This document shows positions 8,602 through 17,408 of a stretch of 64,000 nucleotides of DNA, one piece after another. Position 1 is the stretch's first letter, and each line of letters begins with the position of its first letter. The translations under genes were made by a program, and so were the position numbers. This stretch comes from Blastococcus litoris (GTDB taxonomy: Bacteria > Actinomycetota > Actinomycetes > Mycobacteriales > Geodermatophilaceae). The notes under the pieces were generated by a model, which saw only the letters and a list, made by a program, of their open reading frames with translations, was not told the origin of the DNA and searched no databases. The stretch covers positions 124,001 through 188,000 of the forward strand of contig NZ_QCZF01000008.1 in NCBI RefSeq assembly GCF_003075095.1, written 5' to 3'.

Positions 8602-10113
8602 TCAGCCGCCCGAGCTGAGGATTCTCTCCACGATCGGGTCGATGGTCGTGCCCGCCGCGGTGTTGAGGTACACGAACACGGCGATCGCGACGAGGAACGC
8701 CGGTACCAGCACGGCCTTCTCGACGAAGGCGCCGGTGCGCAGGTGGATCGGCGCCAGCCGACTGCGCCGGATCAGCCAGAAGACCGGGACGGGGATGCCC
8801 TCCTTGGTCAGGAAGTCACCCGCGATGTGGGTGAGCACCCCCAGGGCGACCGCCCAGGGCAGCCAGGCGGGGCTCGGGCTGTGCTCGAGCAGGTACCAGG
8901 CGCCACCCCAGGAGAGCAGCAGGTTGCCGATGATGGTCGTCTCGGTGGTCCCCGGGATCACGAAGTGCAGCGCCCGCAGCGCCAGGCCGATGGCCAGCGC
9001 CATCAGCAGCAGGCTGGACCAGTACGCACCGGCCGCGAGGTAGGCCAGCCCGCCGAGCACGGCGGGGGCGAGGACGGCGTCGTGGGTGCCCCAGCGGTGC
9101 CCACGGGCGACCGTGCCCACCAGGCCCGAGGGCGCGTCGGTGAACGGCCCCCACATCCGCGAGATCGTCGACCCCTGCTGGTCGAGGTCGGGCAGCATCG
9201 CGAACCCGCCGGCCGCCGAGATCCAGGCGACCTGCGCGACGGTGCCGTGCACGGGCGCCCAGGGGAGCGTCGCCGCACCGGCAGCCAGGCCCGACAGGGC
9301 GTGCGAGTGTCCGAGCACGCGCACAGGGTGACGGCACGTCGTCGGCCGGCGCGGGAGGCGCGCGGATCGGCCCCCTCCAGAGGCTCGCCCCGAGCGTGCG
9401 AGGGGTGAGGGGGAGGGGGTGCTTCCACAGTCGCGCACGAGATCCAGCTCGCTCCACGTCCGCTCGGTGAACCCCGAGGCGTCGAGCTCGTAGATGCGGG
9501 CATCGGGCAGCGCGGCCAGCAGAGGGGAGTGGGTGGCCAGAACGACCTGCGACCCCGTCGTCCGCATGCCGTGGAGCAGCGCCAGGAGGCGCAGCGACGA
9601 CCGGAACGACAGCGCGGACTCCGGCTCGTCGAGGATCCACAGCCCCCGTTCCAGCGTGCGCGACTCGAGCAGCGCGAGGAAGGCCTCGCCGTGGGAGCGG
9701 GCGTCGAGAGGGAGGCCGTCGAAAGCGCGCAGCTCGACGGCGGCGCTGTCCATGCCGGCGAACAGGCCGTGCATCGCCTCGGCACGCAACCAGACACCGC
9801 CCTGCGGCCGGGGATGCTGGCCGTGGAGCTCCAGCTCCCGCCAGAGGTCGGCGTCCTCGGCGGAGGGGAGCGGGCCCCAGTGCTTCACCTGGGCGGTCAG
9901 CGACTCCTGCCACGCCCGGGCGACCGCCTCGACGACCGTCGCCTTGCCGCTGCCGTTCTCACCGACCAGCACCGTCACCGGGGCGAGGTCGAGCCCTCCG
10001 GAGCGCAGCTGCGCGACGGCGGGCACCTCCCAGTACCAGGCGTCCGGGTTCCGGACGTCGGACCGGACGGCGACCCGCGCCAGCGGCAGCTCAGCCGCCG
10101 CCGGCGCGGTCAC
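8602..10113 (-). CDS. Fused frame: truncated AAA/ABC-like ATPase plus DUF457 (YdjM-type) membrane protein
   Basis: One open frame of 503 residues joins two unrelated proteins. Residues 1-229 resemble a small AAA/SMC-like ATPase: P-loop VLVGENGSGKATVVEA, Walker B LWILDEPESALS, and switch region VVLATHSPLLAALP. The P-loop has Ala where Ser/Thr should bind magnesium, and the usual C-terminal tail after ELDLVRD is absent. Residues about 230-260 are low-complexity (STPSPSPLARSGRASGGGR). From residue about 264 a DUF457/YdjM-type hydrolase-like membrane protein begins with GHSHALSGLAAG, containing HG, LPDLDQQGS and RGHRWGTHD metal-type motifs and several helices. The second protein could start independently at GTG 9324 or 9318 (240 or 238 residues). 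Whether a fusion protein is made is unknown. Confidence 0.65.
   Translation of the reverse strand: MTAPAAAELPLARVAVRSDVRNPDAWYWEVPAVAQLRSGGLDLAPVTVLVGENGSGKATVVEAVARAWQESLTAQVKHWGPLPSAEDADLWRELELHGQHPRPQGGVWLRAEAMHGLFAGMDSAAVELRAFDGLPLDARSHGEAFLALLESRTLERGLWILDEPESALSFRSSLRLLALLHGMRTTGSQVVLATHSPLLAALPDARIYELDASGFTERTWSELDLVRDCGSTPSPSPLARSGRASGGGRSARLPRRPTTCRHPVRVLGHSHALSGLAAGAATLPWAPVHGTVAQVAWISAAGGFAMLPDLDQQGSTISRMWGPFTDAPSGLVGTVARGHRWGTHDAVLAPAVLGGLAYLAAGAYWSSLLLMALAIGLALRALHFVIPGTTETTIIGNLLLSWGGAWYLLEHSPSPAWLPWAVALGVLTHIAGDFLTKEGIPVPVFWLIRRSRLAPIHLRTGAFVEKAVLVPAFLVAIAVFVYLNTAAGTTIDPIVERILSSGG
9371..9419. repeat. Compact palindromic element at the ATPase/DUF457 junction
   Basis: CCCCCTCC (9371-9378) pairs with GGAGGGGG (9412-9419), and GCTCG/CGAGC (9383-9387 with 9391-9395) forms an inner hairpin. 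The element reads as low-complexity Ser/Pro/Gly codons in the fused frame and looks like an intergenic REP-type element that has landed at, or replaced, the end of the ATPase gene. I saw no second copy in this window. Confidence 0.5.
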
Positions 10114-10292
10114 TCGTCGTCGTCGTCCGTGCCCCCGCGGGCCAACCAGGTGGCCAGCCGCTCGACCGGCACCTCGAAGTCGGGGTTCTGGTCGACGAAC
10201 GCCTGCATCTGGTCGGCCAGCCAGGCGAGCGTCACCTGCTCCTCGCCGCGCCGGTCGGCGAGCTCCTCGAGCCCGCGATCGGTGAAGTACAT
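10110..10292 (-). CDS. DUF6104-type small protein next to kgd
   Basis: A 60-residue acidic protein starting MYFTDRGLEELADRRGEEQV and ending in a run of aspartates. The pattern, including LADQMQAFVDQNPDFEVPVERLA and WLAR, matches a small conserved actinobacterial family often found beside the 2-oxoglutarate decarboxylase gene. No enzymatic motif is present. It lies 4 bp after kgd and overlaps the next gene by 4 bp, so it is co-transcribed with kgd. Its function is unknown; a regulatory or stabilising role for Kgd would be guesswork. Confidence 0.85.
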   Translation of the reverse strand: MYFTDRGLEELADRRGEEQVTLAWLADQMQAFVDQNPDFEVPVERLATWLARGGTDDDDE

Positions 10293-10296
10293 GCGC

Positions 10297-13200
10297 TCAG
10301 TCCGCGAACGCCTCGGTGATCAGCTTCCGCTGCTCGACCTCGTGCACCTTGGCCGACCCGACCGCCGGGCTCGCCGACGCCCGCCGGCTGACCCGGCGGA
10401 ACGTGCGGCCCTGCGGCAGGTGCTCGGGGAGGTTGACCGCCATGAACTGCCAGGCGCCCATGTTGGCCGGCTCCTCCTGCACCCACACGACGTCGTTCGC
10501 GTCCGGGTACCGCTCCAGCTCGGCCCGGATCTGCTCGGCCGGCAGCGGGTAGAGCTGCTCGACGCGCACGATCGCGGTGTCGGCGGTGCCGTCGTTCTCC
10601 CGCTGAGCCAGGAGGTCGTAGGCGACCTTGCCGCTGCAGAGCAGCACCTTGCGGACGGCGGACGCGTCGAGCGGCTCACCGCCGACGCCCGTGTCGGGCA
10701 GCACCGGCCGGAAGCTCTGCTCGGTGAAGTCCTCCACGGCGCTGACCGCCGCCTTGGCCCGCAGCAGCGACTTCGGCGTGAAGACCACCAGCGGGCGGTG
10801 CACGTCGGAGAGCGCCTGGCGGCGGAGCAGGTGGAAGTAGTTGCCCGGCGTCGAGCAGTTGGCGACCGTCATGTTGTTCTCGGCCGACAGCTGCAGGAAC
10901 CGCTCGATGCGGCCGCTGGAGTGGTCGGGGCCCTGACCCTCCAGCCCGTGCGGCAGCAGCATGACCACGCCGGAGCGCTGGCCCCACTTGGCCTCACCGG
11001 AGCTGATGAACTCGTCGATGACCATCTGGGCGCCGTCGACGAAGTCGCCGAACTGCGCCTCCCAGAGCACGAGCGCCTTCGGGTTGGCCACGGAGTAGCC
11101 GTACTCGAAGCCCAGCGCCGCGTACTCGGACAGCAGCGAGTCGTAGACGAAGAACTTCGCCTGGTCGTCGGTGAGGTTCAGCAGCGGCGTGTACTCGGCA
11201 GCGGTCTCGCGGTCGATGAGGACCGAGTGGCGCTGCACGAAGGTGCCGCGGCGGGAGTCCTGGCCGGCCAGGCGGACGGGGACGCCCTGCATGAGCAGCG
11301 ACCCGAAGGCGAGCAGCTCGCCCATCGCCCAGTCGATGCCGCCCTCGCTGACCATCGCGGCCCGCTTCTCGAGCATCTTCTGCAGCTTGGGGTGCGGGGT
11401 GAAGTCCGGCGGGAAGGAGACGTGCGCGTCGCCGACCGCCTTGAGCACCTCGCGGCTGATCGCCGTCTCGACCTGCGACTCCTGCGGGGTGCGCGGGTCC
11501 ATGACGGGCTCGGGCTTCGAGGAGTCCTGGGCGTCGTGGGTCTCGGCGAAGGCCCGCTCGAGCTGGCCCCGGTAGTCCTTGAGGGCCTCCTCGGCCTCGT
11601 CCAGCGTGATGTCGCCGCGACCGACCAGCGCCTCGGTGTAGAGCTTCCGGACCGAGCGCTTGCGGTCGATGATGTCGTACATCAGCGGCTGGGTCATCGA
11701 CGGGTCGTCGCCCTCGTTGTGCCCGCGCCGGCGGTAGCAGACGAGGTCGATGACGACGTCCTTCTTGAACTCCTGCCGGTAGTCGACCGCGAGGCGGGCG
11801 ACCCGCACGCAGGCCTCGGGGTCGTCGCCGTTCACGTGGAAGACCGGGGCGTTGACCATCCGGGCGACGTCGGTCGAGTAGAGGCTCGACCGGGCCGCGG
11901 TCGGGCTGGTGGTGAAGCCGACCTGGTTGTTGACGACCACGTGCACGGTGCCGCCGGTGCGGTAGCCGCGCAGCTGGGAGAGGTTGAGCGTCTCCTGGAC
12001 GACGCCCTGACCGGCGAAGGAGGAGTCGCCGTGCAGGAGGACCGGCAGGACGGTGAAGCCCTGCTCGCCCTTGTCGATCATGTCCTGCTTGGCCCGGACG
12101 ATGCCCTCGAGCACCGGGTTGACCGTCTCGAGGTGGCTCGGGTTGCTGGCCAGCGAGACGGCGATCTCGGCCTCCGGCTTGAACGGGTTGCGGAAAGTGC
12201 CCGTGGCGCCGAGGTGGTACTTCACGTCGCCGGAGCCCTGGACGGTGCCGGGGTCGATGTTGCCCTCGAACTCGCCGAAGATCTTCGCGTAGCTCTTGCC
12301 CAGCACGTTGGCCAGGACGTTGAGGCGGCCGCGGTGCGGCATGCCGATCGCGACCTCGTCGAGGCCGTGGTCGGTGCCGGCGAGCAGGACCTCGTCCAGG
12401 ACCGGGATCAGCGACTCGCCGCCCTCGAGGCTGAACCGCTTCTGCCCCACGTACTTCGTCTGGAGGAAGGTCTCGAACGCCTCGGCGGCGTTGAGCCGGC
12501 CCAGGACGTGCTTCTGCTTCTCGCGGTCGGGCTGCTCGTGCTTGACCTCGACCCGCTTCTGGAGCCACTCGCGCTCCTCGGGGTCGGTGATGTGCATGTA
12601 CTCCACGCCGACCGTGCGGCAGTAGGAGTTGCGCAGGACACCGAGGATGTCGCGCAGCGCCATCAGCTTCTCGCCGGCGAAGCCGCCGACGGGGAACTTC
12701 CGGTCGAGGTCCCAGAGGGTCAGGCCGTGCTCGAGGATGTCGAGGTCGGGGTGGGTGCGGACCTTGAACTCGAGCGGGTCGGTGTCGGCCATGAGGTGGC
12801 CGTTGCGCCGGTAGGACTCGATGACCTCGATGACGCGGGCTTCCTTGTCGATCTGCCCCTCGCGCGTGATCCGCACGTCCGGCATCCAGCGCACCGGCTC
12901 GTAGGGGATCCGCAGCGAGCGGAAGACCTCGTCGTAGAAGCCGTCCTCGCCCAGCAGGAGGGCGTGCAGGCGGCGCAGGAAGTCGCCGGACTCGGCGCCC
13001 TGGATGATCCGGTGGTCGTAGGTCGAGGTCAGCGTGATGATCTTCGACACGGCCATCTCGGTCAGCGCGTCGGGGTTCATCCCCTGGAACTCGGCCGGGT
13101 ACTCCATGGCCCCGACACCGATGATCGCGCCCTGGCCGGCGGTCAGCCGCGGAACGGAGTGGTTGGTGCCGATCGTGCCCGGGTTGGTCAGGCTGATCGT

Positions 13201-14043
13201 CGTGCCGGAGAAGTCCTCCATCGTCAGCTTGTTCTGGCGCGCCCGGCGGATGACGTCCTCGTAGGCGGCCCAGTACTGGGCGAAGTCCATCTCCTCGGCC
13301 GCCTTGATCGAGGCGACGACGAGGGAGCGGGAGCCGTCGGGCTTCGGCAGGTCGATGGCCAGCCCGAAGTTGACGTGCTCGGGCTGCACCAGCACCGGCT
13401 TGCCGTCGACCTCGGCGTAGGCGTTGTTCATGTTCGGGAAGTCGTCCAGCGCCCGCACCAGCGCGTAGCCGATGAGGTGCGTGAAGGACACCTTCCCACC
13501 GCGGGAGCGGGCCAGGTGGTTGTTGATGACGATGCGGTTGTCGGCCAGCAGCTTGGCCGGCACCGCGCGCACGCTCGTCGCCGTCGGGACGGTGAGCGAC
13601 ACGTTCATGTTCTTGACGACGGCGGCGGCAGCGCCGCGCAGCGGCGACTGGGAGCCGGCGGCGACCGGCGTCGCGGGGGACTTGGCGGCGGCCGGGGCGG
13701 GCTTGTCCGCGGGCTTCTCGGCCGGCGCGGGGGCGGGCTTCTCCGCGGGCGCGGCGGCGGCCGGCTTCGGGGCGGGGGCCGGCTTCGGCGCGGGAGCGGG
13801 CGCGGCCGGCTGCTGCTTCGGCGCGGCGGCCCCGTTGGACGCCGCCTGCTCGGTGCGGTCGGCGGCCCCCACCGGGCTGCCGGGCCGGTAGTCGGCGAAG
13901 AACTCGTGCCACGCCTGGTCCACGCTGGCCGGGTCGGCGAGGTACTGCTGGTACATCTCCTCGACCAGCCACTCGTTGGTGCCGAAGCCGGCCACCGGGG
14001 AGGAGGACGCGGGGGAGGGCCGGGATGAGCTCACGCTTGACAC
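10297..14043 (-). CDS. kgd: Multifunctional 2-oxoglutarate decarboxylase / dehydrogenase E1 with fused E2 succinyltransferase domain
   Basis: A 1248-residue TCA-cycle enzyme. Residues about 20-55 are the 2-oxoglutarate dehydrogenase N-terminal helix ([19 protein letters not shown]). Residues 60-130 are an Ala/Pro/Lys linker without a lipoyl domain. Residues about 135-355 form the 2-oxoacid acyltransferase catalytic domain, with the active His in [17 protein letters not shown]. The rest is the thiamine-diphosphate E1 core, with [29 protein letters not shown] and the [10 protein letters not shown] region. This layout is the actinobacterial Kgd/OdhA form, which uses the lipoylated E2 of pyruvate dehydrogenase. 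I use GTG 14043; an in-frame GTG at 14034 is an alternative. DUF6104 follows 4 bp downstream. Confidence 0.96.
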   Translation of the reverse strand: MSSVSSSRPSPASSSPVAGFGTNEWLVEEMYQQYLADPASVDQAWHEFFADYRPGSPVGAADRTEQAASNGAAAPKQQPAAPAPAPKPAPAPKPAAAAPAEKPAPAPAEKPADKPAPAAAKSPATPVAAGSQSPLRGAAAAVVKNMNVSLTVPTATSVRAVPAKLLADNRIVINNHLARSRGGKVSFTHLIGYALVRALDDFPNMNNAYAEVDGKPVLVQPEHVNFGLAIDLPKPDGSRSLVVASIKAAEEMDFAQYWAAYEDVIRRARQNKLTMEDFSGTTISLTNPGTIGTNHSVPRLTAGQGAIIGVGAMEYPAEFQGMNPDALTEMAVSKIITLTSTYDHRIIQGAESGDFLRRLHALLLGEDGFYDEVFRSLRIPYEPVRWMPDVRITREGQIDKEARVIEVIESYRRNGHLMADTDPLEFKVRTHPDLDILEHGLTLWDLDRKFPVGGFAGEKLMALRDILGVLRNSYCRTVGVEYMHITDPEEREWLQKRVEVKHEQPDREKQKHVLGRLNAAEAFETFLQTKYVGQKRFSLEGGESLIPVLDEVLLAGTDHGLDEVAIGMPHRGRLNVLANVLGKSYAKIFGEFEGNIDPGTVQGSGDVKYHLGATGTFRNPFKPEAEIAVSLASNPSHLETVNPVLEGIVRAKQDMIDKGEQGFTVLPVLLHGDSSFAGQGVVQETLNLSQLRGYRTGGTVHVVVNNQVGFTTSPTAARSSLYSTDVARMVNAPVFHVNGDDPEACVRVARLAVDYRQEFKKDVVIDLVCYRRRGHNEGDDPSMTQPLMYDIIDRKRSVRKLYTEALVGRGDITLDEAEEALKDYRGQLERAFAETHDAQDSSKPEPVMDPRTPQESQVETAISREVLKAVGDAHVSFPPDFTPHPKLQKMLEKRAAMVSEGGIDWAMGELLAFGSLLMQGVPVRLAGQDSRRGTFVQRHSVLIDRETAAEYTPLLNLTDDQAKFFVYDSLLSEYAALGFEYGYSVANPKALVLWEAQFGDFVDGAQMVIDEFISSGEAKWGQRSGVVMLLPHGLEGQGPDHSSGRIERFLQLSAENNMTVANCSTPGNYFHLLRRQALSDVHRPLVVFTPKSLLRAKAAVSAVEDFTEQSFRPVLPDTGVGGEPLDASAVRKVLLCSGKVAYDLLAQRENDGTADTAIVRVEQLYPLPAEQIRAELERYPDANDVVWVQEEPANMGAWQFMAVNLPEHLPQGRTFRRVSRRASASPAVGSAKVHEVEQRKLITEAFAD

Positions 14044-14162
14044 GGGGTCGAGTGCCTTCTTCGTCTGTTGGCTGCGTCGTGTGTGCAGTGCTGCTGTCGT
14101 CGTGACCGCAGGCCGTGGTGCACGAGCCTGAGGGCATGGCTGGACCGGGTGTCGAGTCTACG

Positions 14163-14185
14163 CCCGGTCGTCGTCCCCGACCGGG
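14163..14185 (-). terminator. Hairpin downstream of the ankyrin gene
   Basis: CCCGGTCG (14163-14170) and CGACCGGG (14178-14185) form an 8-bp stem with a 7-nt loop, 10 bp after the ankyrin stop and before kgd. It is short and lacks a T-tract. A TAGACT box on the minus strand (14160-14155) could be the kgd -10, giving a leader of about 105 nt. Confidence 0.45.
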
Positions 14186-14195
14186 TGCGACGGTC

Positions 14196-15005
14196 CTAGT
14201 CGGTGGCGCCGTGCGACACGAGGAGATCGGCCAGGGCGTCATTGGCCGTGGCCCGGCCCGCATCCGCCCGCCGGTGGCGCGCCGCGGCGACCCTGCTCAT
14301 GTCGAGGGCGCTCGCGCCGTCGTTGGTCGTGGCGGTGACGTCCGCCCCGGCAGCGAGCAGGACCCGGACGATCTCCGCCGCGTCGTCCCCGGGGTCGGCG
14401 CCGACTGCCGCGTGCAGCGGCGTCCGCCCGGTGGCGGGATCCCGCCGGTTCACCTGGGCGCCGGCCTCGATCAGCAGGCGGACGAGCCGCAGCCGCCCTC
14501 CCCCCGCCGCGTAGTGCAGCGCGCCGGTGTCGGCGTCCGCACCGCGGGCCAGCAGCAGCTCGGCGGTCGGCTCCGCGCCGCCGAAGGCCGCCCACGACAG
14601 GAGGTCGGCGCCGCTGGTCCGGTCGCCGGGCTCGACGCCGTCGTCCAGGTGGCGGCCGAGCTCGTCGACGTCGCCCAGGTAGGCGGCGCTCGGCGCGTCC
14701 ACCGCAGCCCCGAGCTGCCGCAGCAGCGGCACGAGCTCCGGGTGGTGCTGCAGCGCCATGTGCAGCGGCGTCCGGTTGAACTCGGTGCGGGCCGACAGGT
14801 CGGCACCCGCCTCGACCAGCACGCGCACCACGTCGGGCTGCCCCTCGGCGACGGCGACGTGCAGCGGGGTCCACGCGCCCTGGCCGTCCCGCTCGAGGGT
14901 CGCGCCGACCAGGCGGGGCGACGCATCGAGGGCGGCGCGCACCTCGTCGACGTCCCCGGCGGCGATCAGCCGGCTCAGTCGCTGGACCGTCATGCGCGTG
15001 GTCAC
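14196..15005 (-). CDS. Ankyrin repeat protein
   Basis: A 269-residue protein made almost entirely of ankyrin repeats. Units are visible as WTPLHVAVAEGQPDVVRVLVEAGAD, TPLHMALQHHPELVPLL, LLSWAAFGGAEPTAELLLARGAD, ALHYAAGGG and TPLHAAVGADPG, ending with an Ala-rich helix. There is no signal peptide or enzyme domain, so it is probably a cytosolic protein-binding scaffold with unknown partner. The GTG start at 15005 has GGAGG upstream; ATG 14993 is a possible alternative. It lies 39 bp after the ABC permease gene and may share its transcript. Confidence 0.88.
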   Translation of the reverse strand: MTTRMTVQRLSRLIAAGDVDEVRAALDASPRLVGATLERDGQGAWTPLHVAVAEGQPDVVRVLVEAGADLSARTEFNRTPLHMALQHHPELVPLLRQLGAAVDAPSAAYLGDVDELGRHLDDGVEPGDRTSGADLLSWAAFGGAEPTAELLLARGADADTGALHYAAGGGRLRLVRLLIEAGAQVNRRDPATGRTPLHAAVGADPGDDAAEIVRVLLAAGADVTATTNDGASALDMSRVAAARHRRADAGRATANDALADLLVSHGATD

Positions 15006-15044
15006 GCGGACCTCCGTTCTCCGTGGGCGGGGACGGGGCCCTGG

Positions 15045-15800
15045 CTACACGACGTCGCGCCGCACCGCCAGCAGGGTCCCGAGCAGCGCCGCGAGCAGGC
15101 CGTAGCCGATCAGCAGCAGGGCGCCCTGCCAGCCGGCCAGGAGCTCCGGGCCCTCGAACGTCGCGGTCAGCGCCTCGAGGGCGCCCCCCGGCATCCACTT
15201 GTACGCGCCCGCCGTCGCCGGGATCGACCGGATGACCGGCTCGACGACGAAGAGGTAGACCAGCCCGCCCACGATGGCGCCGACCTGGTTCTTCAGCAGC
15301 GCGCCGATGCCCACCCCGATGACGGCGTAGATCACCAGCGCCAGGGCCGACCGGCCGAGCACGGCGGCGTTCTCCGCGTTCAGCGCGGGGGCCGCGCCCC
15401 GGGCGCCGGCGTGGATGGCGACGACCGCGTAGGTGACGGCGGAGACCACCAGTGCGAACACCGCGGAGACGGCGGCGTAGGCGAGCAGCTTGGCGACCAC
15501 GACCTGCCCGCGCCGGGGCGTGGTCAGGAAGGTGGGTGTGGCGGTCCGGTGCCGGTACTCCTGCGTCATCCCGATGATCCCCAGGATCAGGAACAGGATG
15601 TTCGCGTTCGCCGCCTGCGAGAGGGCCAGCTCCTCGTAGAGCGAGGACCCGACCGGCGGGATGCCGCTCTCCGGGTTGCCGGCGAACGAGGTGAACAGGA
15701 TCGAGAAGCCGACGACCATGACGATCGAACCCAGGAGCAGGCCGAGCCAGACCTTGGTCGTGAAGAGCTTGGTCCACTCGGCGCGCACCAGGCGGATCAT
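15045..15800 (-). CDS. ABC-2 type transporter permease
   Basis: A 251-residue membrane protein beginning MIRLVRAEWTKLFTTKVW, the usual start of ABC-2 permeases, with about six hydrophobic helices and the intracellular segment GMTQEYRHRTATPTFLTTP between helices 2 and 3. ATG 15800 has an ideal AGGAGG 6 nt upstream and overlaps the stop of the ATPase gene by 4 bp. Together they form an exporter of the kind used for peptides, lipids or drugs. The substrate is not apparent. Confidence 0.88.
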   Translation of the reverse strand: MIRLVRAEWTKLFTTKVWLGLLLGSIVMVVGFSILFTSFAGNPESGIPPVGSSLYEELALSQAANANILFLILGIIGMTQEYRHRTATPTFLTTPRRGQVVVAKLLAYAAVSAVFALVVSAVTYAVVAIHAGARGAAPALNAENAAVLGRSALALVIYAVIGVGIGALLKNQVGAIVGGLVYLFVVEPVIRSIPATAGAYKWMPGGALEALTATFEGPELLAGWQGALLLIGYGLLAALLGTLLAVRRDVV

Positions 15801-16795
15801 CGGGTTGCCTCCTGAGCGGTCGGCGAGGGAGCGGCGAACTGCTCCTGGCCGCTGGTGAGCTGGAAGTAGATCTCCTCGAGGCCGCTGGTCCGCGAGCGCA
15901 GCTCGTGCAGCTCGACGCCGGCGGCGAACGCCCGGCGGCCGACCTCGGCCGGCGTGGACCCGGTGACGGTGAGCGCGCCGTCCTCCTGGGTGACGTGCGC
16001 GCCGTCGGCGCGGAGGACGTCGGCCAGCCGGGCCACCTCGGGGCTGCGGACGAGGACCGTGCCCGCGCCGTCGGCGCCCGAGCGCAGCTGCTCCATGGAG
16101 CCCTCGCGGACCAGGCGGCCGGCGCCCACGATCACGACCCGGTCGACGGTCTGCTCGACCTCCGACAGCAGGTGGCTGGACACGAGGACGGTCCGTCCCT
16201 GGGCGTGGGCCATGTGCCGGAGGAAGCCGCGCAGCCACTGGATGCCCTCGGGGTCCAGGCCGTTGGCCGGCTCGTCGAGGACGAGGACGGCGGGATCGCC
16301 GAGCAGTGCGGTCGCCAGGGCCAGCCGCTGGCGCATGCCCAGCGAGTAGCCGCCGGCCCGCCGGTTGCCGGCATCGGCCAGCCCGACCTGCACCAGCACC
16401 TCGTCGGCGCGGGAGAGGGGGAAGCCGGCGGCGCGGCAGTAGACGCGCAGGTGGTTGCGGCCCGTGCGCGCGGGGTGGAAGGCGGTCTCCAGGACGGCGC
16501 CGACGCTCCGCAGCGGCTGCGCCAAGGACGTGTACGGGGCGCCGTTGAAGGTCGCCGTCCCGGCGTCGGGCTGCATGAGGCCGAGCAGCATCCGGAGGGT
16601 GGTGGTCTTCCCGGCGCCGTTCGGGCCCAGGAAGCCGGTCACCGAACCCGGCTCGACGGTGAAGCCGAGGTCGGAGACGGCGCGCACCTGTCCGAAGGAC
16701 TTGCTGAGTCCGCGCACCTCGACCCGGACGGGGTCGACCGTCGCGGTGCTGGGGATGGAAATGAGGTCTCCTTCGGGTGGGCCGCCGGGGCGCAC
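15797..16795 (-). CDS. ABC transporter ATP-binding protein (drug/bacteriocin exporter type)
   Basis: A nucleotide-binding subunit of up to 332 residues for the adjacent ABC-2 permease. It has Walker A GPNGAGKTTTL, signature YSLGMRQRLALA, Walker B VLVLDEPANGLDPEG and the H-loop VSSHLLSEVEQ. The 3' third is the regulatory extension seen in ABC-2 exporters. The start is uncertain. GTG 16795 is the longest in-frame start but has no ribosome site, whereas GAAGGAG lies 5 nt before an in-frame ATT at 16762, so initiation at that rare codon is possible. The divergent USP gene lies 126 bp upstream. Confidence 0.88.
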   Translation of the reverse strand: MRPGGPPEGDLISIPSTATVDPVRVEVRGLSKSFGQVRAVSDLGFTVEPGSVTGFLGPNGAGKTTTLRMLLGLMQPDAGTATFNGAPYTSLAQPLRSVGAVLETAFHPARTGRNHLRVYCRAAGFPLSRADEVLVQVGLADAGNRRAGGYSLGMRQRLALATALLGDPAVLVLDEPANGLDPEGIQWLRGFLRHMAHAQGRTVLVSSHLLSEVEQTVDRVVIVGAGRLVREGSMEQLRSGADGAGTVLVRSPEVARLADVLRADGAHVTQEDGALTVTGSTPAEVGRRAFAAGVELHELRSRTSGLEEIYFQLTSGQEQFAAPSPTAQEATR

Positions 16796-16885
16796 CCATC
16801 CAAGCGCACCAGGGGTTGCTCCCGGGAGCCCCCGCGGCCCGTCGGCGTGCCGCCGGGCCGCGCCGAGCGAGGGAATGATCTCGGG

Positions 16886-16914
16886 ATGACCTGTGTCATC
16901 GGGTCACATAGAGT
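16886..16914 (+). promoter_or_regulatory. Predicted promoter of the universal stress protein gene
   Basis: ATGACC (16886-16891), a 17-nt spacer, then TAGAGT (16909-16914), followed by exactly 7 nt and GTG 16922. This is a textbook layout for a leaderless actinobacterial transcript. An imperfect inverted repeat TGACC/GGTCA lies within the spacer region and could be an operator. Confidence 0.6.
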
Positions 16915-16921
16915 CCCCGCC

Positions 16922-17392
16922 GTGAGCGAGTCCTCGAGCGCCTACCGGACGATCGTCGTCGGGACCGACGGGTCGGAGTCCTCTCTCCGCGCCGTCGCGC
17001 GGGCGGGTGCCGTGGCCGGCGCCGCCGGCGCCACGCTGGTCATCGCGTGCGCCTACCTGCCGACCGAGACCGACGACCGCGAGGTCTCCCGCGCCCAGGA
17101 CGCCCTCGGCGAGGACGCCTACCAGGTCGTCGGATCGCACCCGGCAGAGGACACCGTGCGCACCGCCGCCGAGCGGGCGGGCGCCGCGGGCGCGCAGAAC
17201 GTCAAGACCGTCGCCGTCCAGGGGTCGCCGGTGGAGGCGCTGCTCGACGTCGTCCGCCGCGAGGACGCCGACCTGCTGGTCGTCGGCAACCGCGGCCTGG
17301 CCGGCATCAAGGGCCGCCTGCTCGGCTCGGTCCCCGCTGACGCGACCCGACGCTCGCAGGTCGACGTGCTCGTCGTGCACACCACCGGCTGA
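16922..17392 (+). CDS. Universal stress protein, ATP-binding type
   Basis: A 156-residue single UspA domain. It opens with YRTIVVGTDGSESSLRAVARA and has the C-terminal ATP-binding pattern GNRGLAGIKGRLLGSV (G-2x-G-9x-G-S), so it should bind ATP rather than being a non-binding UspA. Such proteins act in stress and dormancy survival. I start it at GTG 16922, 7 nt after a TAGAGT box; longer frames would extend back over the divergent ABC gene. The cyclase gene begins only 16 bp after its stop. USP domains can bind cAMP in some actinobacteria, which makes this neighbour interesting. Confidence 0.9.
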   Translation: MSESSSAYRTIVVGTDGSESSLRAVARAGAVAGAAGATLVIACAYLPTETDDREVSRAQDALGEDAYQVVGSHPAEDTVRTAAERAGAAGAQNVKTVAVQGSPVEALLDVVRREDADLLVVGNRGLAGIKGRLLGSVPADATRRSQVDVLVVHTTG

Positions 17393-17408
17393 GGTCGCGC
17401 GAGCGCAC

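Noticed and set aside
9529-14028. A 1499-codon open frame on the plus strand opposite kgd
   Set aside because: It mirrors kgd codons, has no recognisable domain, and long antisense frames are expected at this GC content.
14155-14160. TAGACT (minus strand) as the definite kgd promoter
   Set aside because: No -35 element at the proper distance; mentioned only as a possibility in the hairpin entry.
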